This document shows, piece after piece, positions 56,152 through 63,156 of a stretch of 64,000 nt of DNA. Source of the stretch: Deltaproteobacteria bacterium (GTDB lineage: Bacteria > Myxococcota_A > UBA796 > SXON01); the NCBI GenBank assembly GCA_947445035.1, contig CANFCK010000001.1, forward strand, positions 238,044-302,043, given 5' to 3'. Numbering within the stretch: position 1 is the stretch's first letter; the number at the start of each line of letters is the position of its first letter. The notes beneath the pieces are model-generated. The model ran no database searches, had not been told where the DNA came from, and saw only the letters and a program-made list of their open reading frames with translations. The position numbers were made by a program, and so were the translations under genes.

Positions 56152-56508
56152 ATGTCGATGATCGAGCTCGGCCTGCTGGTGGCCGGGGCCTGCGCACTCG
56201 GCGGCCTGCTCGTGGGCTTGCTGGTGGGCTTGCTGGTGGTGTCGTTCTTGTGGCGGCGGCGCCCCCCGCCGGACCGCGAGGGCGCGATCGACGTGGAGTT
56301 GACGGCGTCTCTGGGCCACGAGATGGAAACGGGGACCTCGCCCACCGCGGAAGCGGCGACGGCGCTGGCCGACGCGCGCGTCGAGGCGCGCGGTGGGCGG
56401 GCGGCGGCGATGCTCGCGGTGGCCGGTAAGTGGGAGGCCGCCGGCGGAAAACCCGGGAACCGCGGGGCGTACAACGACGCGAAGCGTGCGCTCGAAACCC
56501 GGGTCTGA
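56152..56508 (+). CDS. Small membrane-anchored protein of unknown function
   Basis: This 118-residue protein has one N-terminal membrane helix with a glycine-zipper repeat (GGLLVGLLVGLLVVSFLW), encoded by a direct DNA repeat at about 56202-56234. RRRP follows at the cytoplasmic face, then a charged helical domain rich in Ala. No family is recognised. It lies 13 nt after mnmG and before the tRNA operon, so it may be cotranscribed with mnmG. Confidence 0.5.
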   Translation: MSMIELGLLVAGACALGGLLVGLLVGLLVVSFLWRRRPPPDREGAIDVELTASLGHEMETGTSPTAEAATALADARVEARGGRAAAMLAVAGKWEAAGGKPGNRGAYNDAKRALETRV

Positions 56509-56528
56509 CGCCGCGAGGCCCCCGGGGC

Positions 56529-56556
56529 TTGACTCGCAGGGGGGCTGGGATTAGAT
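56529..56556 (+). promoter_or_regulatory. Promoter of the tRNA operon (TTGACT ... TTAGAT)
   Basis: TTGACT (56529-56534) is separated by 16 nt from TTAGAT (56551-56556). The predicted transcript start falls about 10 nt before the first tRNA. This is the best sigma-70-like -35 hexamer I noticed in the window. Confidence 0.5.
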
Positions 56557-56572
56557 CGCGTGGCGCCTCTCC

Positions 56573-56659
56573 GGAGGTGTGGCCGAGCGGTTGAAGGCAG
56601 CGGTCTTGAAAACCGCCGCCCTCGAAAGGGGGCCGTGGGTTCGAATCCCACCACCTCCT
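56573..56659 (+). tRNA. tRNA-Ser (anticodon TGA)
   Basis: An 87-nt class II cloverleaf. Acceptor GGAGGTG pairs with CACCTCC, anticodon arm GCGGT-CTTGAAA-ACCGC gives anticodon TGA, a long variable arm follows, and the T arm is GTGGG-TTCGAAT-CCCAC. The discriminator base reads T instead of the usual G of tRNA-Ser and no CCA is encoded, unlike its two neighbours. Confidence 0.9.
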
Positions 56660-56678
56660 CACATTGTTTTTTGTCTTC

Positions 56679-56768
56679 GGAGACGTGACCGAGTGGCCGA
56701 AGGTACATGCTTGCTAAGCATGCGTACCCGAAAGGGTACCAAGGGTTCAAATCCCTTCGTCTCCGCCA
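56679..56768 (+). tRNA. tRNA-Ser (anticodon GCT)
   Basis: A class II cloverleaf. Acceptor GGAGACG pairs with CGTCTCC, anticodon arm GCATGC-like stem with loop TTGCTAA gives anticodon GCT, the variable arm is long (TACCC-GAAA-GGGTA), and the T arm is AAGGG-TTCAAAT-CCCTT. Discriminator G is followed by an encoded CCA (56766-56768). Confidence 0.93.
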
Positions 56769-56790
56769 TTTTGAATTATCAAGATTCAAT

Positions 56791-56867
56791 GCACCCATAG
56801 CTCAATTGGATAGAGCATCTGACTACGGATCAGAAGGTTAGTGGTTCGACTCCTCTTGGGTGCACCA
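56791..56867 (+). tRNA. tRNA-Arg (anticodon ACG)
   Basis: Acceptor GCACCCA pairs with TGGGTGC. The anticodon arm TCTGA-CTACGGA-TCAGA gives anticodon ACG (A34 normally becomes inosine by TadA). The T arm AGTGG-TTCGACT-CCTCT has one T-T mismatch. Discriminator A is followed by encoded CCA. It is the last gene of the three-tRNA operon. Confidence 0.93.
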
Positions 56868-56870
56868 TCA

Positions 56871-56905
56871 AAAACCGCTCCCGCCGCAAGGTGGGGGCGG
56901 TTTTT
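56871..56905 (+). terminator. Rho-independent terminator of the tRNA operon
   Basis: A 15-bp stem (56871-56885 with 56890-56904, two G-T pairs) closed by a GCAA tetraloop and ending in five T residues, starting 4 nt after the tRNA-Arg CCA. The A-rich 5' arm could make it work in both directions for the convergent gene at 56968. Confidence 0.9.
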
Positions 56906-56967
56906 CGTGGGGGGCTCCGGAAGCGGAGCCCTACGTCGAAGGCACCGGGCATGGTCGGGCGGTGGGG

Positions 56968-58359
56968 TCACAAGCCGTTCAACCGCCCCCCCCCCATCCC
57001 GTCCACCCTCAAACAAAAACCAATGGCCGAGCCGATCGCAGTCGACAGCCTCCCGGCGAGCACGCCGTCCGGGGTGACCTCATCGAGTTGGCCCCCGCTC
57101 GACCATGAAATGAGCGTGTTGCCACGGTCCAGGCGTTGCGCGGAGCCGAGAAACAGGACCTTCACGCCGCCGGGGTCGGCGTAGGACCAGCGGCGTTCGG
57201 CGCTCCACGCGGTCTCGTCGAGGGTGATTTCCACCGCTTCGGAGTGCGAGCCGGGATCGCCGTAGTAGCCGCGATTGAACACGAGGAGGCCGCCATCCTC
57301 GAGGCGCTGCGCGCCGTGCGGCTGCTGCACCAGCCGGTCGTCCCCCCAGACAAAATCGCTGTCGGCGTTGGCCAAGACCCAGCTCAACTCGCCCGTGGCG
57401 CGGTCGATTCGGGCGACCCCGTCGTTGAAGGTCATCGTGACGTAGAACGCATTTTCGTCGGGAGCGTAGGCGAGACCGTTGAGGTGGCTCCAGTCTTCGA
57501 CGTCGGGATCGGCCAGGTACTGCGGCGGCCAGGTGCGCTCGAGGTCGGGCTCGAACCAGTCCCAAACGGACCATACAATGCGTTCGGTGCCGTCGGGATC
57601 GCGTTCGATGATGTGATCGCCTGCGAAGCGTCTGCCATCGATCTCGCGGAGGTCCCAGCCCAGGGTGGCATAGGCGCCGGGCGCGGTCTCGACGAAGTCG
57701 AGATGGCCCCCCGCAAGCTCGACGGTATCGCGACTGGAATCCGAAAGAGTCACCCGATGTACCGATCCCGGCGCGTCGGCGGAGTCGGCAGGCGTGTTGT
57801 AGAGCACCTGCCGCCCGTCGAGCGATAGCCGTGCCCGCACGATGAGTTCGGAGACGGTGTCGGCCGGCGGGTAGCTCCAGACCACCCGACCCTGGGCGTC
57901 GACCGCGACGACGCCGCCACCGCCGTCCGGGACGATGGGAATCAGGGTGACGCCATCAAAGCCGGTCGTGCCGGCGGTGTAGGTCATCTCGGGCACCCAA
58001 GCGGGGAGGGCCCCCGTTCGGACGTCCGCCGCGGCGACGGTTGCGCCCTCCAGCTCAAGCGTCACCGTCGCATCGGTACTGGCGGGAATGCCGATGAGGA
58101 GCACCTCGTGGGCGGTGGCCGCCCCGAGCTCGGGGAACGAGAGCACCTCGTCGCCAAACGAGGCGGTGACGACGCCCGCGGTCGGGCTCTCCGTCGTCCA
58201 CCGCGCCGCGAGAACCGTGTCCATCCCGGCGGTGCCGACGCTGAAGTCCGACGCGGCGCCGGAGTCGCCATCCCCGTCCACGCAGCCCGCGATCATCCAC
58301 GCCGCCACGGCCCAGATCGTTGGGCCCCGTCCGCGCCGCGAGTGTCCAGAAACGGTCAA
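56968..58359 (-). CDS. Arylsulfotransferase-like lipoprotein
   Basis: TTG 58359 is preferred over an upstream in-frame TTG (58398) because GGAGG lies 5 nt before it. It yields a basic n-region and lipobox AVAAWMIAGC. The 463-residue product has an N-terminal Ig-like domain (about 45-125) and a beta-propeller resembling the aryl-sulfate sulfotransferase (ASST) family: VVAVDAQGRVVWSYPP, GDHIIERDPDGTERIVWSVW, DWSHLNGLAYAPDENAFYVT and LVQQPHGAQRLEDGGLLVFN. The His in DWSHLNG and QPHG match conserved propeller positions of ASST-like proteins. It may transfer sulfate between phenols or be a non-catalytic relative. Confidence 0.7.
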   Translation of the reverse strand: MTVSGHSRRGRGPTIWAVAAWMIAGCVDGDGDSGAASDFSVGTAGMDTVLAARWTTESPTAGVVTASFGDEVLSFPELGAATAHEVLLIGIPASTDATVTLELEGATVAAADVRTGALPAWVPEMTYTAGTTGFDGVTLIPIVPDGGGGVVAVDAQGRVVWSYPPADTVSELIVRARLSLDGRQVLYNTPADSADAPGSVHRVTLSDSSRDTVELAGGHLDFVETAPGAYATLGWDLREIDGRRFAGDHIIERDPDGTERIVWSVWDWFEPDLERTWPPQYLADPDVEDWSHLNGLAYAPDENAFYVTMTFNDGVARIDRATGELSWVLANADSDFVWGDDRLVQQPHGAQRLEDGGLLVFNRGYYGDPGSHSEAVEITLDETAWSAERRWSYADPGGVKVLFLGSAQRLDRGNTLISWSSGGQLDEVTPDGVLAGRLSTAIGSAIGFCLRVDGMGGGRLNGL

Positions 58360-58428
58360 TCCACCCTCCGCTGCATGTTTTTGGTGCCGATCCCCCAACG
58401 TGGGCCGATCGTTTCCACGCGGTAGCAG

Positions 58429-58434
58429 TATTAT
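58429..58434 (+). promoter_or_regulatory. Putative -10 element (TATTAT), leaderless-type spacing
   Basis: TATTAT ends exactly 8 nt before ATG 58443 with no SD between (CGCGCTTG). Confidence 0.4.
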
Positions 58435-58442
58435 CGCGCTTG

Positions 58443-59132
58443 ATGGACGCGTGGCCCGAGTACGAGTCTGAGCGGTTGGCGGGGGTACTCCTACGGGTAG
58501 ACCTCCAGGAGCAGCGCTCGCTCGCCGCCGGAGATTACGCCGCCGTCGTGAACCACCTCATGCGCTCGGCGTCGGCCGCTTGTCTGAGCGACCGCGAAGA
58601 TGAGGCGCTCCGGCTGATTGGCCGCGCCGCAGAACGCACCGCCGAGTGGGTCCGGGCGGCCCGATCGGGCAAGGTGCGCCCGTCTTCGTTCAGCGACGTG
58701 GCCCTCAGCCGAGGCTGGCTCTGCGCGGCGATCACGCCCACGCCCTCGGTGCTGGAAGTCGCGCCGGGCTTCCTGGCCATGACCGGGTGGCTTCCGGCCG
58801 GCGCGGCCCACAACGCTCGGGTGGTCGCCGCGGCGTTGGTCGGCGACCATCCCGCGGTCGAGGCCTCGTTGAAGTTGTGCGAGCTGAGTGATGCGGGCCT
58901 GGGTTCGCCGATGAAGAAGTTCATGGTGGCGTGGCTGGCTCGCGACGCCGCAGCGATGAAGAAGTCGCTGGCGACGTGGTTGCAGGAAAAGATGGACGCG
59001 ACCATGACCCACGAGTGGGGCCCCTACAACGAGGTGCCGATCGAGGTGAGTGGCGCGCTCGCGTTGGCCGAACGCGCCGGCGTCCAAGTGCCCTACCCCA
59101 GCAACCGGGTCCTGACGCGCTTCCGCGCCTGA
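58443..59132 (+). CDS. Cytoplasmic helical protein of unknown function
   Basis: This 229-residue protein from ATG 58443 has no signal peptide or membrane segment and is predicted almost entirely helical: RLAGVLLRVDLQEQRSLAAG, EALRLIGRAAERTAEWVRAA, AAHNARVVAAALVGDHPAVE and MVAWLARDAAAMKKSLATWL. The repeated helix pairs have the feel of a TPR-like or immunity-type solenoid, but I cannot assign a family. It is a single gene with its own leaderless-type promoter. The 192 bp after it contain no gene I can support. Confidence 0.5.
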   Translation: MDAWPEYESERLAGVLLRVDLQEQRSLAAGDYAAVVNHLMRSASAACLSDREDEALRLIGRAAERTAEWVRAARSGKVRPSSFSDVALSRGWLCAAITPTPSVLEVAPGFLAMTGWLPAGAAHNARVVAAALVGDHPAVEASLKLCELSDAGLGSPMKKFMVAWLARDAAAMKKSLATWLQEKMDATMTHEWGPYNEVPIEVSGALALAERAGVQVPYPSNRVLTRFRA

Positions 59133-59312
59133 ACGGAACCGCCACGCCGGTTGCACGGTCTATGCACGTCCACGCGTGACGCTGCGCTCTTGAACCGACC
59201 GCTCCTACCTTGCGTCGCTGCGGTTGTGACGCTGACGAAGGACCAGATCACGACGCCCCTGATATCGGCAAACGATACCAGAATGGAGCCTTCGGAGTAG
59301 GTTCGGATCGAG

Positions 59313-59318
59313 TACGCT
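59313..59318 (+). promoter_or_regulatory. Putative -10 element (TACGCT)
   Basis: TACGCT ends 6 nt before the GTG start at 59325, with no SD, in the leaderless arrangement. Confidence 0.35.
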
Positions 59319-59324
59319 GCCTGA

Positions 59325-60893
59325 GTGAGTTGGCTCGCGCTCGTCCTCGCCTGCGCGTCGGAGCCCTCCGAAGCGGTTGACGCCGTCGTCGCTGATGCCG
59401 ATGGGGACGGTGTCCTTGCCCCGGCGGACTGCGACGATCACGACGCACAGCGGGCGCCGGGTGAGGCGGACCTTCCGGCCAACGGGCTGGACGAAGACTG
59501 CTCTGGCGGGGACAGCTGTTTCGCCGACGTCGACCAGGATGGGTACGCCGCTGGGAATGGGTCGCTGGTGGTGTCCGCCGACATGGACTGCGCGGACGAC
59601 GGTGAGGTTGGCGACACGGCACGCGTCAACGACTGCGACGATGGCGCGCCCACCGTGAACGTCGCCGCTGCCGAGCGCGCCGGCGACGAACGTGACCACA
59701 ATTGCGATGGAAGCGAGCTTTGTTGGGCCGATGCTGACGGGGACGAGCACGCGGACCTGCTCGGCTCCACGGTGGCCAGCGTCGACATGGACTGCATCGA
59801 CCCCGGGGAGTCCCGCAGCTTCGATGCCCGGAACGACTGCGATGACGCCGATCCCTCCGTTCATCCGGGCGCGGTCGAGACGCCGGGGGACGAGATCGAC
59901 TCCACCTGCGACGGCGGCGAGGCGTGTTGGCTCGACGGCGACGGGGACGGTTGGCCGTCCGCGGCCGTGCTCCCCTCAGACGATGTCGCTTGCGACGATT
60001 TCGGCGAGGCCCCCACCCGCGCGGTGGACTGCGACGATGCCGTCGCCAGCGTGCATCCAGAGGGGAGCGAGGTGTGCAACGACATCGACGACGACTGCTC
60101 TGGCACCGTGGATGACAACGGCCTGGTCTCACTCCCCGATGGGCGGACCTACAGTACCCTCGCCGACGCGCTGGCCGACGCAACCGCCGGCGAGGAGGTG
60201 GTGGTTTGCGACGGCGTGTACCGCGAGTCGGTCGCGATCTCCCAGACTTTGAGCCTGCGGTCCCTCCACGGGGCCGAGACCACCACCATCGACGCATCGT
60301 CGCTGGGAGCGGCGGTGGTGGTCGGCGCCGACCGGGTGACGTTGGACGGATTCACCTTCACGGGGGGCGTGGGGCACGGCTCCACCGGTACCGAAGGCGG
60401 CGGGTTGTACCTCGCGGGCAGCGAACTGAGCATCGAGAACTGCATCGTGAGCGGCAACAGCGCGGACCGGGGCGGCGGGGTGGCGGTCTATGGGAGCGCA
60501 TCGTTTGTGGACGTGGAGCTGTCCGGCAACGTGGCCGGCGATGTCGGTGGCGCGGTGTATGTGGTGGGGCGCGTGCATCTTGACGAGGCGATGGTCTCCG
60601 GGAACAGCGCCGCCCGCGGGGGCGCGTTCGGCATCGGCGACGTCGGCCGCGAGCAGTCAGGCGCAATCGAACTCGTAGGCGGATCGGTCGAGGGCAACTC
60701 TGCCACCGTCCGCGCCGGCGGGGCGTACCTCGATCTGGGAACGCTGAGCGTCGATGGCACCAGCTTCGGGGCCACCACCGGGAACGGGGCCGCCTCGATC
60801 GTCGTCCGCATGGGCGACACCTTCGTCGACGTCGATGACCCCGGCCCCGAGGCGCTCTTGACGTGCTCAACCACCGACGGCGGCTGCGAGTAG
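59325..60893 (+). CDS. MopE-repeat / beta-helix lipoprotein
   Basis: GTG 59325 starts MSWLALVLAC (lipobox Cys10). The 522-residue protein has four MopE-type metal-binding units (about 20-260): DCDDHDAQRAPGEADLPANG, DCDDGAPTVNVAAAERAGDE, DCDDADPSVHPGAVETPGDE and DCDDAVASVHPEGSEVCND. A right-handed beta-helix follows (about 270-510): GRTYSTLADALADATAGEEV, EGGGLYLAGSELSIENCIVS and GGAVYVVGRVHLDEAMVSG. The domain order is the reverse of the 6864 protein, and it is anchored by lipid rather than by a C-terminal tail. It is probably a surface protein; the ligand is unknown. Confidence 0.75.
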   Translation: MSWLALVLACASEPSEAVDAVVADADGDGVLAPADCDDHDAQRAPGEADLPANGLDEDCSGGDSCFADVDQDGYAAGNGSLVVSADMDCADDGEVGDTARVNDCDDGAPTVNVAAAERAGDERDHNCDGSELCWADADGDEHADLLGSTVASVDMDCIDPGESRSFDARNDCDDADPSVHPGAVETPGDEIDSTCDGGEACWLDGDGDGWPSAAVLPSDDVACDDFGEAPTRAVDCDDAVASVHPEGSEVCNDIDDDCSGTVDDNGLVSLPDGRTYSTLADALADATAGEEVVVCDGVYRESVAISQTLSLRSLHGAETTTIDASSLGAAVVVGADRVTLDGFTFTGGVGHGSTGTEGGGLYLAGSELSIENCIVSGNSADRGGGVAVYGSASFVDVELSGNVAGDVGGAVYVVGRVHLDEAMVSGNSAARGGAFGIGDVGREQSGAIELVGGSVEGNSATVRAGGAYLDLGTLSVDGTSFGATTGNGAASIVVRMGDTFVDVDDPGPEALLTCSTTDGGCE

Positions 60894-60894
60894 C

Positions 60895-61268
60895 GGTTGG
60901 GAGTTCCGGCTCTACGGAATGCGGCGCGACGCTGTGCTCGGCAACGTCGTCCGACGCGACTTCTCACAGCAGGGCTTCGTCGACGATCTCCGGACTGCGC
61001 GGGCCGTCTTGGCGGGCGGTGGCTTCTCGCTGACGGGAGAGGCCGTACACTTGCAGGTACCGATGTACAGCGTGCCCCCGGAGGGCCAGTACGAGCAGGG
61101 CTCAACGCTCGTTACCTCGCGATGCTCGGCTATGGTCGATACGCAGCGACCTTCGAACGCGACGCCATCGCCGACTTCGTGGAGACGGCGCCCGAGCGGA
61201 CCGGCTACCTTCCGCGAGGCGACAGCGAGCTTTTTGCGGCGCTGGACGATCTGTTGGCCAGCGTGTGA
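60895..61268 (+). pseudogene. C-terminal remnant of a GT-B glycosyltransferase, frameshifted
   Basis: Starting 1 nt after the lipoprotein stop, one frame reads WEFRLYGMRRDAVLGNVVRR, QGFVDDLRTARAVLAGGGFS and HLQVPMYSVPPEGQYEQ. Near 61105 the protein continues in another frame as LNARYLAMLGYGRYA, DAIADFVETAPERTGYLPRG and FAALDDLLASV, ending at TGA 61266-61268. Joined, this is the C-terminal nucleotide-sugar-binding half of an MGT/MurG-type glycosyltransferase (GGGFS..GEA..L..PM.S.P..GQ.EQ). The whole N-terminal half is missing and the frameshift breaks what is left. Confidence 0.6.
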
Positions 61269-61270
61269 GC

Positions 61271-63106
61271 ATGAACCGCGATCTCTACCCCGACCCGAGC
61301 ATGACCATCCGCGGCCCCGACGGGGAGGCCGAGTCGCTCCCGGTGTCCGCCGGTCGATTGAGCGCGGCCTACAGCTTGTTCGAGGTGCTGGGGGAGGGAG
61401 GGACCGGAGTGGTGCGCCGGGCGCATCAGCGGGCCCTCGACCGCGAGGTGGCAGTCAAGACACCAAAGCAGGGGAGGGCCTCCACCGCATCGGTGGCGCG
61501 TGTGTTGCAGGAGGCGTGGGTCACCGGAGCCTTGCAACATCCCGGGGTGGTGCCGGTTCACGATGTCGTGCTCGACGACGAGGGTTGCCCGCACATCGTG
61601 ATGCGACGGATCGAGGGGTGGACCTGGTCCGAACTCATCAATCGCCCTGAGCTGGTCGAGCAGTCCTTCGGCGTGCGTGACGTCTTGGAGTGGCATCTCC
61701 GCGTGTTGATGGCCGTCGCGGCGACCGTGCACCACGCACACGGGCGAGGCGTGCTCCACCGTGATTTGAAGCCGGACAATGTGATGATCGGCCCCGCGGG
61801 CGAGACCTACGTGCTCGACTGGGGGCTCGCCGTCGCGCTAGACGAGCGGGCATCGCATCGACTGCCGCTGGCGTCCGCACAAACCGCGGTCGCAGGCACC
61901 CCCCACTACCTGGCCCCCGAGATGGCCCAGGCGGACGGGCCGGCGCTGGCGGCGACGTCCGATGTGTACCTGCTGGGGGGGCTCCTGTACGCGGTGCTCA
62001 CCCGTTCGCCGCCTCACCCCGGAAGTGACCCCCACGCGGTCGTCAAGGCCGCTGCGGTCGAGCCGCCCGTGCCCCCGGTCGGTGCGCCGCATCGCCTCGC
62101 GGCACTCTGCATGGAGAGCCTCGCGATGGCGCCTGAGGAGCGGCCCGCTTCGGCAGAGGTCTTCCGTCGCAGCGTGCAGAGCTTCCTCGAGGAGCGCGAT
62201 GCCGACGCGCTCGCAGAGGCAGGGGGCCAAGCGCTGCTGCACCTCCAACTGGCGTGCGCCGCGCCCGACTCCACCGAGGTTCCGGCGCTGTACGCGACGT
62301 GCCGGGTCGCCTTCGAGCAGGCGCTCGCCCGCTCGCCCGGCCACACCGTCGCCGCCGTCGGCCTCCGCACCGCCCAGGACCGCCGAATTCGATGGGAGCT
62401 GGCTCGCGGCGACGCCGTGCTCGCGACGGAGCTCCTCGGGGTCATGGCCAACCCTCCGGCGGAGCTCCTCGCCGACGCGCGCCGGGTGGCAGCGGCGGCG
62501 GCCACTCGGAATGCAGCAGCCGAGCGACTTCTGGCTGAACACGATCAGCGCGCCGGCCTCCGCACGCGGGCGTTCGTGAGCCTGGTCCTGGGCTCGTACC
62601 TGACGCTCATGCCGCTGGTCGTGCACCTCTTCGATCGGGACCCGAGCTGGGAGCACATCGCGATTGGTTTTGTCGTGACCACGGCGCTGATGGCGGCGAT
62701 CGGGTTGTGGGCTCGGGACTCGTTGAGCCGCTCCGTCCTGAACCGCGCCCTGATCCGCATCGCCATCGCGACCCCGGTCATGCAGATCCTGATGATCGTC
62801 GGGGGCGCGGGCATCGGCCTCGACAGCGTACAACTCGTGGTTTTTTTCCCGCTGGTGTCCGCGGTGATCGCCGCGACCTTCGCAGTCACCCTGGAACCGA
62901 TGGTGGGCGTCGCCGCCGGCGGCTACGCGGTCGCCTTCTTGCTCGCGTCGTGGCAGCCGCCGCTCCGGTGGCTGGTGCTCTCAGGCGCCAACTGCCTTTT
63001 GGTCGGGGTGCTGCTGTGGCGTTGGGGCCCGAGTGCGCTTCGAAGCTGGATCCACCTGCGTCGTGAGCAGGGCGGGATGGAATGGCTTTTTGGGGCGGGT
63101 GGCTGA
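61271..63106 (+). CDS. Membrane Ser/Thr protein kinase
   Basis: From ATG 61271 (GTG 61265 also possible) the product is 611 residues. A PknB-type kinase domain (about 35-300) has Gly loop VLGEGGTGVV, Lys63 in EVAVKTPK, helix-C Glu81, catalytic HRDLKPDN (163-170), DWG (183-185) in place of DFG, and GTPHYLAPEMAQ. A helical region (about 310-430) follows, and then six membrane segments, for example FVSLVLGSYLTLMPLVVHLF, FVVTTALMAAIGLWA and LVVFFPLVSAVIAATFAVTL. The kinase keeps all catalytic residues; the multi-pass C-terminus is probably a sensor. It sits directly after the glycosyltransferase remnant. Confidence 0.85.
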   Translation: MNRDLYPDPSMTIRGPDGEAESLPVSAGRLSAAYSLFEVLGEGGTGVVRRAHQRALDREVAVKTPKQGRASTASVARVLQEAWVTGALQHPGVVPVHDVVLDDEGCPHIVMRRIEGWTWSELINRPELVEQSFGVRDVLEWHLRVLMAVAATVHHAHGRGVLHRDLKPDNVMIGPAGETYVLDWGLAVALDERASHRLPLASAQTAVAGTPHYLAPEMAQADGPALAATSDVYLLGGLLYAVLTRSPPHPGSDPHAVVKAAAVEPPVPPVGAPHRLAALCMESLAMAPEERPASAEVFRRSVQSFLEERDADALAEAGGQALLHLQLACAAPDSTEVPALYATCRVAFEQALARSPGHTVAAVGLRTAQDRRIRWELARGDAVLATELLGVMANPPAELLADARRVAAAAATRNAAAERLLAEHDQRAGLRTRAFVSLVLGSYLTLMPLVVHLFDRDPSWEHIAIGFVVTTALMAAIGLWARDSLSRSVLNRALIRIAIATPVMQILMIVGGAGIGLDSVQLVVFFPLVSAVIAATFAVTLEPMVGVAAGGYAVAFLLASWQPPLRWLVLSGANCLLVGVLLWRWGPSALRSWIHLRREQGGMEWLFGAGG

Positions 63107-63115
63107 CGGCGGCCC

Positions 63116-63140
63116 CGGGCGCAACCGGTGGTTGCGCCCG
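63116..63140. terminator. Hairpin between convergent genes
   Basis: CGGGCGCAACC (63116-63126) pairs perfectly with GGTTGCGCCCG (63130-63140) around a 3-nt loop, 9 nt after the kinase stop and 16 nt before the lectin gene stop. There is no T tract, so it may be a weak or bidirectional terminator. Confidence 0.5.
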
Positions 63141-63156
63141 AGCTGTTGAACCCCCG

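Noticed and set aside
59133-59324. Small gene in the 192-bp gap before the MopE lipoprotein
   Set aside because: An open frame from TTG near 59210 runs into the lipoprotein gene in another phase and has no family resemblance or ribosome site.
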